Assembly: GCF_000346465.2 (NCBI RefSeq)
Contig: NC_034014.1
Span: 2,036,854-2,100,853 of the forward strand
Length of the DNA stretch: 64,000 bases
From: Prunus persica
Taxonomy: Eukaryota; Streptophyta; Magnoliopsida; Rosales; Rosaceae
Direction of reading: 5' to 3'
Below are positions 30,751-42,807 of the stretch, piece by piece (position 1 is the stretch's first letter; each line of letters opens with the position of its first letter). Both the position numbers and the translations under genes were made by a program. The notes beneath the pieces were generated by a model, which was not told where the DNA came from, did not search any database, and saw only the letters and a program-made list of their open reading frames with translations.

Positions 30751-33088
30751 AACAATAAACAACTGACTTGAACATATTCCTTGACTTAATTGTTGCAAAG
30801 GATAGTTCCAAAAGGACATAATATTGTAAGTAGAGCAGTTACAAGACAGGTTGCGGTATGATGTTGTTGCAGTTGGTCTTACAACTCGTTCCGGGGCTAT
30901 GCTTTGTTGGGCCGCTTTGTGCAACATTTATTCATTGTCCACTTGACCAAGTTTTGCATGTTGGTTGTTGTTGATGAGCAAGCTTTGTCCTGCCTTTTCC
31001 TCCATATTTGAGGGGGGGAAAAGGGAGGGGGGGTGGTGTGTGGTGATTTAAGGTAATGTTTTAATAATGCCACTATTGCTCCATCACTGGGGTCCTTTTT
31101 GTCCCTCATGTAATGTTTTGGACAAGAGTCTTCTTTTTCCTTTTTATTTGTTTCCTCGTGATTGTTTCAGGCCGCAAATCTTTTTAAGGTCACACTCTTG
31201 TTCATGGCTTTCACATTGGGTTTCAGATGTTTTCATCCTCTCCGTTATATCCTCTTACACCTCGTTTGGTTCATGGGAATGGAGGCTTGGAAATGGGAAT
31301 TCAATTGATTTCCCATATTTGGTAAGTCCATGCGTGGGAAATGATTGCCTGGCACATAAGAAAGTATGAGGGAAAGTGAAGCCCTCCTGTTAACTTGAGT
31401 TTTGTTTTCCCTCATCATGGGAAAGTTTGGAAAAATGAGCCAACATTCAATGCACAATTTTCATAACTATTTTGTCCCTATGAACAATTTATAATTACAA
31501 CATATCATTAAATGTATTCTTTTTTTATTTCAGTTAATATGGGTACAAACTTTGTTTTCCATTCCTACTCAAAACAAACATGGGAAAGGAAACAAAATGA
31601 AATCTCCCAGTTACTTTCTCGATATTGCCAAACGTGTGAAAGGAATATTTTATTCTCATTCCTTGAAAAATGACATAAGAAATTATTTCTCCTCAAATTC
31701 ATTATGTGAATTAAACGGAACCTTATGGTGTTATAATAAAACATCTTTTCCACACACAAAAAAGTCCTTAGCGTTTGAATGGCCGCGAAGTCCCACATTA
31801 GCGCCAGCTTCCACAAAGATTTGATTACATGACTGCAACATCATTTGTTTTTTTTATGAGAAAAAGTTTAGGGAGATGGGACCATTTTGTCCCTCATGTA
31901 TTAATGCATTGTGATCTACATGTGCCAAGCAGTTGATGGTGATGGGGTTGGGTGACCATGCATTATCGTAGCAGATTTAGTTTTTGAGTTTTATAGTCTT
32001 TGTGCAAGATAAAAAATGCATTTGTTTTTACATAATTTTGGAAGCTATTGAATTGGATTATCACACCACTTCAATTCTCATATCCAATGGTCAAGAATCG
32101 TCCACGATTGAATAGCCACAAACTCACATCCCATCCAATGCCATCGTCCAAAAACTTGACTTGACTTTAATTCACATGGCTGTCATCGCCCCAAAATTGG
32201 AGGTCCAGATCACTCATTGTCAACACACTGTTTCATATTTTTCATATATTATTTTCTGGAAAACAAAATCATATTTTTCATATTTCCATTTTTTTATTTA
32301 TATAGTAAAATAATTCCATGTTTTCAGGCAAGTGATTTTAATTGAATTAGCTGTCATCCCCCCAAAATTGGAGCGCATTCAATTTTTTTCTTTTTTTGGG
32401 TTAAAAGTTTCAAATCTTTTCACACGTGAAATACTCGGATTTTGATTCTCGTTTACCTGTTTGGGTTAAAGTAAATTTAGGTTTTACCCATAAAAAAACT
32501 TTCACTTTTGGAAAAAGCCAAAGCTTTTTCAAAAAAGACAGAAAAACCTCTCAACTTTCAAACCAAAGACATGCAAATGTAAAAGATTCCTTAAGAAATC
32601 AAAAAATAAATAAGGGCAATTTTGTCCATTTCGGCTTCTTTTAAAATTTTTCTCTCTCCTTTGGGCTTTTCCAAAGTCTCCCTTTGGGTTACAAGTAGTT
32701 TTAGGAGCCCAAAAATCAGTCTCGATTCATTTTTTACTTTCTTAACCTCTTATTGTGCAAAATTAAGTCTAGATTCCTTGTGACAAGTACAAAGAACATG
32801 AATTAGAATCCGTGCAGTAATTACATAACCAACTATTTTGTTCTTATAATTATTTTTGGTTAATTTGAAATTTTCAAATTTAGATATATTTAATTTTCGG
32901 TTTCATATATATTTTGACTAATGTGCATTACACACCAGAGTCCAGAGGGCAGGCCACACAACCTGTTTCTTGAAAAAGAAACTACCCAGCATTGCTTTGT
33001 TTTAAAAAAACAGTCTGTCATCATAACAAGTTTGTGCACCAGAGAAAACTGAACCCCCCCAACAAAAAAAAAAAGCAACTGCCATTTG
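30751..33088. other. Upstream region of the first OPT gene
   Basis: Non-coding. A MITE-like stretch at about 31257-31735 begins CTCGTTTGGTTCATGGG and ends near GAATTAAACGGAACC. 31745-31825 resembles 39958-40035, and 32065-32230 resembles 41990-42180 upstream of the second OPT gene, so these are duplicated promoter-distal blocks. The open frames here show no protein similarity I recognise. Confidence 0.5.
32965..32982 (+). promoter_or_regulatory. Palindromic HSE-like motif, first OPT gene
   Basis: GTTTCTTGAAAAAGAAAC, a near-perfect palindrome with a TTC..GAA arrangement like heat-shock elements, about 207-224 bases before the ATG. The same 18 bases stand at the same distance before the second OPT gene, and half of it before the third. 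Confidence 0.5.
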
Positions 33089-33098
33089 TATATATAAG
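33089..33098 (+). promoter_or_regulatory. TATA box, first OPT gene
   Basis: TATATATAAG about 90-100 bases before the ATG, aligned in position with the TATA box of the second OPT gene. Confidence 0.6.
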
Positions 33099-33188
33099 CA
33101 GTGCCATATGCTTGTAGCCATTGAGGGGTTTGAAATTCTTTTGTCAAAGGAGGGAGGGAGAGAGAGAGTATAGAGAGGAGGGAGAGAA

Positions 33189-36100
33189 ATGACAAGCGGC
33201 TTCGTCTTCGAGGATGGAGTGCCTGAAGCAAAGTTGCCTGGGAGGCTTCAGTCAGACATTGATGTAACTGGTTAGTCCCCCTAGCTTTAGTACTTGTTTT
33301 ATCATTCTGTATTTCTATGTTATATTATCAACATTGATGTAATTAATTATGTATTGTCCACTATATATATATATATATATATAATTGTGTTTATTCGTAT
33401 TTTTCCCGTTCCATATTTTACTAACTATGATGCATATACAAAAATATAGAGTACGTGTATATGCATTGTGTATGTGAAGATCTATATGCACTTGTCCATA
33501 TATGTTCATGACAAAGATGGTCAAGGGCCATGAGGAATGATAAAAATGAAATGCGCTGTTAGTTTCCTCAAAACAAATCAGAACACAAAAAAAGTTTTGA
33601 AGAACAGAAATTTTTATTGTTTTTAGCAAAGCTTGAATTCATATGGGGTTTATGCAGGAGATGATGAAGTGAACGACTGCCCCATTGAGGAAGTTAGGCT
33701 AACTGTTCCAATCACTGATGACCCATCACAGCCAACCTTGACATTTCGTACATGGGTTCTTGGGATTTTATCGTGCGCAGTTCTTTCCTTCGTTAACAAG
33801 TTTTTTGGGTACCGCACGAATCAGCTGTCTGTTTCTTCAGTCTCGGCGCAGATTGTTGTTCTCCCTCTAGGCAAGTTGATGGCTGCAACCCTGCCAACAA
33901 GAAAATTCCGAGTGCCATTTACAAAATTGTCGTTTTCAATGAATCCGGGGCCTTTCAATTTGAAGGAACATGTGTTGATCACCATTTTCGCCAACTCCGG
34001 AGCAGGCGGCGTTTATGCAGTTCACATTATCACAATTGTTAAGGCTTTCTACAAAAGGGATCAGCATCCGGCTGCCGCCTTCTTGTTAGCACAAACCACT
34101 CAGGTAAATTTATGGCAAAGTGTTTCTTTGGTGTGTGTTCTTGCTTTCTTGGTAATTGTTTCTGTTGTGGAAGTTCAAGTTTTTGTATGAAATTTTCAGT
34201 TGCTTGGGTATGGATGGGCTGGCATTTTCAGAAAATACCTTGTTGACTCCCCTTACATGTGGTGGCCTTCAAATCTGGTTCAGGTCTCTCTTTTCAGGTA
34301 TTTTTTCAAAAGTTTTTTAAGTTGTTTTTTAACATGTTTCCTTAGGTATTTATAGTTGTGACCAAATTAATTTATGATTTGAAATGCAGGGCATTGCATG
34401 AAAGGGAAAAGAGACCAAAGGGAGGCCTTACTAGGCTGCAGTTCTTCCTTATAGTTTTCATATGCAGTTTTGCTTACTACATAATTCCTGGTTATCTCTT
34501 CCCCACCATATCTGCTTTCTCCATTGTTTGTTTCATACGGAAAAAATCCATCACAGCCCAACAGATTGGCTCTGGAATGAATGGCCTTGGCATTGGCTCC
34601 TTTGGCTTGGATTGGTCGACCATTGCTGGCTTCTTAGGCAGCCCTCTAGCCACACCTGGATTTGCCATCATAAACATGTTGATTGGTTTTGTCTTGGTTC
34701 TCTACATTCTTACCCCCATTTCTTATTGGTCCAATGCATATGATGCTAAGAAGTTCCCAATCTTTACCTCCCACACTTTCGCCTCCACAGGCAAGACCTA
34801 CGAAATCTCCCGAATTTTGAATGCAACGACTTTCAACATTGATCTGAACGCCTATAACAGTTACAGTAAACTCTATCTGAGTACATTCTTTGCCTTCAAT
34901 TATGGGTTGAGCTTTGCCACTCTAACAGCTACTATTTCACATGTTGCACTCTTCCATGGAAAGTAAGTCTTTTCGACATTGCTTTCCAACTTATAACGCT
35001 GCCAATATTTCTCCAGAGCTAATAGCTTGTTCATTGTTTAATTCCTTCCTGTATGTGATACATGAACAGATCAATCTGGTATATGTGGAAGAAGACGACT
35101 AGTGCCGTGAAAGATCAGATTGGAGATATCCACACAAGGCTAATGAAGAAGAACTATGAAGCAGTGCCCCAATGGTGGTTTCACATCATCCTTGTTTTAA
35201 TGGTTGCTCTTTCAATCTTTGCTTGTGAAGGTTTTGGCAAACAGCTCCAACTTCCATGGTGGGGAGTTTTAATGGCTTGTGGAATTGCACTATTTTTCAC
35301 CTTACCCATCGGCATTATTCAAGCCACAACGAACCAGGTATGTTCATCCTCAGAAACCATGATCAGTGTTCTGCAACTTTACAATCAGTTTTCTGCATAA
35401 CCTGCTGCAAATTTCGTCCGAAGATTCAATTTTCTCATTCAATTGTGTTCATTGTGCAGCAACCAGGGCTTAATGTGATTACAGAGTTAGTTATTGGGTA
35501 TATTTACCCTGGGAGGCCTCTGGCTAATGTGTCTTTCAAGACCTATGGATACATCAGCATGGCACAAGCACTAACATTTCTTGGTGACTTCAAATTAGGT
35601 CACTATATGAAGATCCCTCCTAAATCAATGTTTGTGGCGCAGGTAACGATATCGATTAGTAATTGCAGCATTTGTTTTAAATTGTTCATATTTCTGATAT
35701 AACCCCACTTGTATGAAGTATCTTATTCTTTTCCTATTCTGTATGTTCAGTTAGTTGGAACAATAGTGGCTTCAAGTGTGTACTTTGGCACAGCTTGGTG
35801 GCTTCTTACTTCTGTTGACCACATCTGCGATGTGTCAAATTTGCCGGAGGGAAGTCCATGGACATGTCCTGGTGATGATGTGTTCTACAATGCCTCAATC
35901 ATATGGGGGGTCATAGGCCCCCTCAGAATGTTCACTAGCAAAGGAGTCTACCCAGAGATGAACTGGTTCTTCCTCATTGGCCTGCTTGCACCTGTTCCCA
36001 TTTGGTTTCTCTCTAAGAAATTTCCCAACCAAAAATGGATCAGGCTCATAAACATGCCCATCATACTTGGATCAACAGGTAATATGCCCCCAGCTAAAGC

Positions 36101-36368
36101 AGTACATTACATAACATGGTTTGCAGTTGGAATTTTCTTCAGCTTCTATGTTTACAAAAGGCACAAAGGGTGGTGGGCTAGGCATAACTATATCCTATCT
36201 GCTGCTTTGGATGCTGGACTTGCCTTTATGGGAGTTCTCCTATATTTCACCCTTCAATCCAACAATATAAATGGCCCAGAATGGTGGGGTCTGGAAGGTG
36301 ACCACTGTCCGTTGGCCATATGTCCCACGGCGCCAGGGGTAGTTGCCAAAGGCTGTCCAGTTCAGTGA
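33189..36368 (+). CDS. OPT: Oligopeptide transporter (OPT family), copy A
   Basis: Multi-pass membrane transporter of the PT clade of OPTs, which move small peptides, glutathione-like compounds or metal chelates with protons. Seven exons: 33189-33270, 33658-34103, 34200-34297, 34390-34962, 35070-35337, 35460-35642 and 35751-36368, giving 755 aa. It has the NPG motif region [20 protein letters not shown] and a KIPPK version of the KIPPR motif (exon 6). Also conserved are [18 protein letters not shown] in exon 4, [20 protein letters not shown] in exon 7, and the tail [15 protein letters not shown]. Length is usual for the family. The exon 2 acceptor is a CAGGAG (NAGNAG) site; using the second AG would remove one Gly. 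It most resembles OPT1/OPT5-type proteins; substrate cannot be told from sequence. Confidence 0.95.
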
Positions 36369-38294
36369 CATGCTTCAAGCACTCCTACGTTGTATTCCCA
36401 TTTCATTTGTTCTGTGAAAAACCAGAGCTCAGTTCTTGTAGTGTTGTTGTATGATGATGATGATCACCATTTCATGGCAGGCTGTATAGTTCATTAGTTT
36501 GAGTTGCTTTGCAGACTTGAGATTTTAGTCTTCTGTAGCTAAATAATTATTTCCTAATCTTCCATGATTTGGGCATATACACCTATCTCCTTATTAATAG
36601 TTTTAAGGCATTCAAATATAAAATTCAGATGCAAAAATGAATTCACATTTTGTTTCTGCAATCTATAACTCGAAATACAATTTCTCTGAAGTCTTAAGAA
36701 GACAACATTTGAAACTTTTCAGTTTCAAACCTTAAAGTACGAGGAGATAACTGGTATGCTTAAGGTTAGTCAATCTGGTTTCTCTGATCAGTAAATGCTT
36801 GCCCTCTTAAACCAGCTTGACAAATTGAGAGAAAGTGCAAGGTTGTGACTTCCGCATTGGTCTGGCAAATCTGATGTTTTGGTATCAAATCACTCCCATG
36901 GTGACATCACTTTCTAAACATCTGATGTTTACTTTTTCTAAAATCTAAAGAAACTGAACCATGTTTATGTTTTGATAGTCACCAAAAACTCGGGCATGTT
37001 TGGTATTCAATTTGAATTCAACTTTTTAAACTCAAAAACAGAATTTTGAATTCAAAACAAAAAAAAACATGTTTAGCAGTTCTATTTTTTAAAACTTAAA
37101 AAAACACCTCAATTATTAAAAACAAAATATATCTGTTTTTTCAGTTTTTTTCTAACCCACAAGTTCTCAAATTTTTAATATTTAAAAATAATTGTCAAGT
37201 TGGATATCAAACAAGTTTTTGAATTATAAAAATAAATTTAAAAACTCTTTATTTTTAAAAAAAATAAAAAAATCTGAGTTCCTAATTCAGCTGGAGGTGG
37301 AAAGGTAAACAAGAATATGATAACCCTTTGAACTTTCAAAGGGACATATCAAAGCATCATAGACTCGTAAGAAAAGTAGGGCCTAGTCAGACAATGATTG
37401 TCATCATTTGACACAGTATCTAAAACCACTCATTAATTTCACACCTTTCCAAGAGCAGAGTGATTGGCATTCATGGGTTAAAATTAAAAAACATATCATC
37501 TTCTCAATCCCTTCAACGACTTTGTCTTTGCCACAAAGGATAAGGTTTTGACAGATCAGCTGTTAGTGACCCGGTACTCTTTAGTGGTAGCAATCAACCC
37601 AATTAGACAAATCAAAACCTTGGGCCATGCTCAGATGTCCATCGAATTAGAGAAACCATTTGAAGATAGGTTTTGTATCAGAGGAGTTGCGTCTTCTGAG
37701 AGACTTTCATGTAATGTGGATAATATTTTTTGATATCTTGATTAATAACGTAATGATATATGAGATAATTTTTTCAGATGTCATTGCATTATCGATCGAA
37801 AATAACAAAACAGTACTATTCCGTTAGAATAAGTTTTTTTCTGCATCCATTGACCCACCAAAATAGCAAAAGTCAGTGGCAGTTCATTAATGCATTTCAC
37901 ACTTGAAATAATAATGGGTACAATAAGCCTATATCTAATATGTAGCGGTTCTTGTTTTTTGGCATGAGGGCAATTATGGCAGGTGATTGTTCGTAGTTGA
38001 TAGTTATAAATATTATTTTAGTGTTGACGTTGGCTTAAGGGTGACAATTACATGTGCACTTAAGTGATTGTTATTAGCTTTCCTCATGCCTTCAATATTC
38101 AAGAGCATGTTCATTTATTTGGAGTGCTGCTATTTTCACATTCCTATCTTATTTTTCTATTCATTTTATTTTCACACTCACCATACAAATTTAAAAAAAC
38201 ACAATCATATCTTTCCACCCACCATTATTCCTAAAATACCCTTTAATTATTAATTCTTTTTTTTGTTTTTTCTCATTCTTTCTTCTCTTCCTTC

Positions 38295-38325
38295 TCCCCT
38301 CCCCTCCCCTCCCCTCCCCTCCCCC
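38295..38325. repeat. (TCCCC)n tandem repeat
   Basis: Six consecutive TCCCC pentamers in a pyrimidine-rich stretch of intergenic DNA. Confidence 0.9.
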
Positions 38326-40101
38326 GACTATTCAATGCTCATTCAATCTTCCACCATGAAGCAAGTTGGTTCCTTCATCTTCGGAAAATCTTGGGAGGTC
38401 GTTTTTTTTTTTTCCAAATTGAAAGGTCTCTTTCTGTTCTTTAAAATTTCAGCGTTGTAGTTGGGTGGGTGGGTGCTGAATTTTTGCTTCTTTTTTTTTC
38501 CCATACAAACTTCAACAACGCACTTGCCCAGCAATCCCACCATGAAAGCAACATGTTTGAAGCAAAGAGCCCATATAGATAGAATGAAAGTATCGTTCAA
38601 AAAAAAACAAACAAACACTGTTTAGGTATATGTAATATAATGGGAATATAGACTGCGACTTACTTTTATGAAGATTCAAAATTTACTTTCCAACCAGTGA
38701 AGTGTATGCGATGAGATTGAGAAGGCAACAGAGGAGGTTGTGGCGGCTGCCTCAAGAGTGCAAAACAAAAATGAATGGGCTTTATTTATTTTTTTAAATT
38801 ATTATTATTATTTTATTTTCAGTATTTTTAATTCTTAATGGGTGAAACATGTTCTTTTCTTAAGTCCTTAGAAGTCATTTTACAAAGAATAAATTTGTTT
38901 CTAAAATTTTAAAAATAAAGTGAATGAGAAAATATGACAGTAAGTGAAAATAACAGGCACTATTTATTTGTTTAATATTTTTATTGACAACTTGGTACCA
39001 CGAGCAAAGTTGGGACGCATAAAATGTTAAAGGTGAGAACTGAAATAAATGATCCAAGATTTAGGTGGGTGGAGAAGCTTGACTTTGATTTTTCCTTTGG
39101 TAGTGGAATCTGGCATGTGGACAACTAGTCCAATCACGTATAACCGATTCATAAATAAATAAGGGGTGGACCCTCAATTAGTACTCATAGAAGAATTAGA
39201 AACAAGGCGATTATGAACCTAAACAAACACTCACCCCACCCATTCTCCACCACTAAAACTCTAAAATATAAATATATCACCCAATAAAATGGCTGTTTGT
39301 CAATGGAATCTAATCCGGTTGAAAAGTATCTTAACTTACAGAATAATAATTTTATATTCAAACTATCATAACATCTTGGTCGTATACTCACGAAAAGTTA
39401 GTAGAATTTATTTAAATTAATATATAAATTTGTAAATTATCATGAACTCGTATATAAATCTAAAAAGAGGACAATAATTTGAGAATTATAATATAAAAAT
39501 GTACAGAATGTATTCCACTTCATTACAATGTCAAGAAAAGGGTGAACAACTCCAGAGGTTGACTAGTATATTCAAATTAGCGGAGTAATGTTTACATGTC
39601 GATATCTTGAATGAGAAGAATAGATCATTTCCGAAGGTGGGTTGTTTCAAAACTTAACTTGTACGTGATTTAGGGCTCTTGAAAAGTCTCCTGCACTGCA
39701 TAGAAATGATTCAAGTGGGGACATGTGTGAACACTTTTCTTTTTCTCTTTTTAATGGGAACAAATTGGTTTAGGAAATTCAAAAACCATCTAACTTGTAA
39801 AACAAAAGAAAAATGGAAAAACTAAAACGACATAGGTTTAGTCTAGACATAAACATCATGTTAGCTAGCATGCATCTCATTTTCCACAATATCAATCAAT
39901 CCACTTCACTTCATATGAATGTTACATACATATATATCCAAAATCACTCCAAATCATGGGCAAGAAATCCTCAACGTTTAAATGGCCACGGTGTCCCACA
40001 CTAGTGGAATGCCGACTTCCACAAAGATTTGACTACTCTCAATATCAATTAGACTAATGTACTAATTAATGTTTGATGAACTTATAAATATTAGAAATAG
40101 A

Positions 40102-40530
40102 GGGCTCGTTTGTGACTTATGGGGAGAAGCATCTCCCACGTACTTCTCCATATAATCATTTTAAAAGCTCGTTTGGGACTGCTTCTCTAGGAAATATTTC
40201 TGCTCATAAGTGCTTCTAACAAAAGCATTTTAATTATATAGTTGTTGAAAATTTTATAAAAAATCGAAGTGCTTCCTGAAAAAGCACTTGGGAGTGCTTC
40301 TTGAAGAAGCACATAACATGTGCATCTCCAAAAAGCGCTTTTATGACCAAAAAGCACTTCTAAACTTTTCTGCCAAACGCCGTCAGAAGTGCTTCCGATT
40401 GTCAGAAAGCACTTTTAACCCTTCAAGAAGCACTCCCAAACGAACCCTAAGTGATTTTAAGTGATTATAGGAAGAAACACCTCTCATGTGCTTTTTACTG
40501 ACCTATCCATAATCACTCCTAAATAAGCCC
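40102..40530. mobile_element. Nested MITE pair
   Basis: The inner element at about 40167-40448 has inverted ends: GCTCGTTTGGGACTGCTTCT on the left, and AGGGTTCGTTTGGGAGTGCTTCT reading inward from the right. It is filled with AAGCACTT/AAGTGCTT motifs. It sits inside an outer element (40102-40530) whose ends read GGGCTCGTTTGTGACTTATGG and GGGCTTATTTAGGAGTGATTATGG inward. No coding capacity. Target duplications were not resolved. Confidence 0.6.
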
Positions 40531-42579
40531 TTATTAAATTGGACAATAATCTAATATATTGTGTTTTATAAGTCACATCTAAAGGAGTGGGACTCATAAA
40601 AATTGGTTTGAACTCAAACCGAGCCCACCAAACAAGCTCATAAAAGACCCAGATTTTCATTATTTATCCTTCCATTTTTAGGGTTATAAGAGCACTTCCA
40701 CTCATTTATCATGGCAAAAGGCAAGGAGGTAAGGGTAGTTACTATCACATGAATAGTGTGCTTTTCCACCCATTGCCATAGCAACCCAAAGGCAATTACT
40801 ATTCACATGGGATTAATTTTATTTATATGTGTGAGATTAATAAATAAAATATTGCTAGGTATGTATAAAAAAAAATTCCTGAATTTTTTGGTAATTTTTC
40901 AGAATTGTTTTCAATTTTTTTACTTATTTTTTTCTTTGTTGACTTCAACGCCCGTAGTTCGGGCTGATCTTGCCTTGGAGCTTGCCCAGTATTGATGGAG
41001 CCCACATCCTGCCCGGGCTAGAATGCATTGGTGGAGAGGTTTTTTCAGCTCAAGAGGGTAAAAAGTCGTAAGTGGAAATGCTCTATCAGTTTGGTTGATT
41101 TTTCATCTTTTTAGCCGTATTTTAAAGACTTCTAACTATTTTTGTTTAAGGTCTTAAAAATATGGACCATTTTTGTGTAGGGCTCGAAAATAAAATAGCT
41201 AGAAGTAGTCTTTAATGAGTGAAATAAAAATTCAGTTTTCAAACCTTTCCTCCTTGTTTTTGACTCTTCTTGATGTCTCACGTTAGCTAAGCCAAACTTA
41301 CATGGTTGTGTGCGCAGAGACCAAAGAGTTTAGGCCAAAACCATCTGATTTCTCCAGAAAAGAAACTACGTGCCGGCATGGTTTTATTTGTTAATTGCAT
41401 TGTCCACACCATAACAAAGTTTGTGTAATGCAAAAACTAAACAAAATATAATATACACATTAAATAATGCAGCCAATATTCTTAGTCTAAGGAGCTAGAG
41501 AGGAAAATTTCAGGCAACTTGGAGGTTTCAGTCAGCCATTGAATTAAGAATTTTGCTAACATGGTCCGGCGTCTATGCACGCACGAGTGAAAGTCAATTA
41601 TTTATGTATTGTTAAATTCACATGTATCGATGATCAAAAATCACTTACACCCGTGTAAACGACTTGACTTTTAACACATACCTTGACTCAATTGTTACAA
41701 AGGACAGAATATTGTATGCCCATGTAATTGTTTAAAGCTTTAATTAAACAAAAGCCTGGTTGATGGTGATGGTGATGGTGAGCATGCACCGTGCAGCAGA
41801 TTGAGGTTTTTAGTTTTATAGTTCTATAATATTTTTTTTAATAAAAACGATAATCTATTTTAATTTAATCTAATCTAAAAACAAAAAGAGATATTCAAAT
41901 CCGAGTGCAGGGAGTGGGAAACACATTAAATATAAGCTATTGAATGTGAAGTAAAATGCCCTTCTAGAATGGATTGGATTGGATTATCACTCCACTTTAA
42001 TTCTCATATCTCGTGGACAAGAATCGTCCACGTTTGATAGTCACAAACGCACATCTCATCCAGTGCTATATCTGCCACTAAATTAGTCCCATAATTTCAT
42101 TTTGGCAACTACCGCTGATATTAATTCGCATAGCTGTCATCCCCCAAAAATTGGAGGTCCAGATCACTCATTGTCAACACACAAGTCAAGTCTCCACTGT
42201 TTCGTATTTTTCATAAATTATTTTCTAGTAAAAGAAAAGAAGACCCAGAAGAATCCCAACTATCAATTTATTTTCTTCACTTGCCTTTTTCTTTGGGAAA
42301 TAAATTAGAAGTAGCTTGGGTTCATTTTTCCTTTATGTGGGGGCCAAGAAGGAGTCTAGATTCATTTTCCTTTCATTTTGTGCACATGAAGATTTTCTTT
42401 TATACAAGAACATGCAGTAGAATCGTTCCAAAATTCACAGATGCACAAGTTCATTTCGGAAGTCAAATTGCTCATGCTATAAATGCATGATAAGATTACA
42501 ACCCACAGGATACAGCAAAAAAGGCTGTGTCTTTGACCCTTTTGTGCATCATCACACCAGAGCTGAGGCCCAAAAACTG

Positions 42580-42597
42580 GTTTCTTGAAAAAGAAAC
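42580..42597 (+). promoter_or_regulatory. Palindromic HSE-like motif, second OPT gene
   Basis: The same 18-base palindrome as at 32965, 211-228 bases before the ATG. It is embedded in shared flanking sequence (CACACCAGAG... before, CAGCATTGCTTT after). Confidence 0.5.
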
Positions 42598-42695
42598 TAC
42601 CAGCATTGCTTTATTTCTAAAAGCACCCAGCCTGGATCTCATTCCAAGCTTGTGCACCTCTAAACTTAAGTAAACATCAAACCAAGTAGCTTGTG

Positions 42696-42703
42696 TATAA
42701 AAG
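42696..42703 (+). promoter_or_regulatory. TATA box, second OPT gene
   Basis: TATAAAAG about 105-112 bases upstream of the ATG, followed by a GA-rich leader. Confidence 0.6.
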
Positions 42704-42807
42704 TAGTGATGTGTGCTTGCAGTCACTGAGCGGTCGGCTGGCCTTATTTCTACCAGGAGAGAGAGAAAGAGAGTAGAGGAGAGAGAAAGTGAGAGTGAAA
42801 GAGAGAG

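Larger units (their letters stand above)
36369..42579. other. Long intergenic region between OPT copies A and B
   Basis: 6.2 kb without a convincing gene. It holds an AT-rich, partly self-complementary stretch at 36990-37280, a TCCCC repeat, a nested MITE pair at 40.1-40.5 kb, and blocks shared with the upstream region of copy A. Small open frames (for example 37548-37733) have no recognisable similarity. Confidence 0.5.

Noticed and set aside
37548..37733. Small open frame downstream of OPT copy A
   Set aside because: No recognisable similarity, no splice context or promoter, and length is expected by chance.
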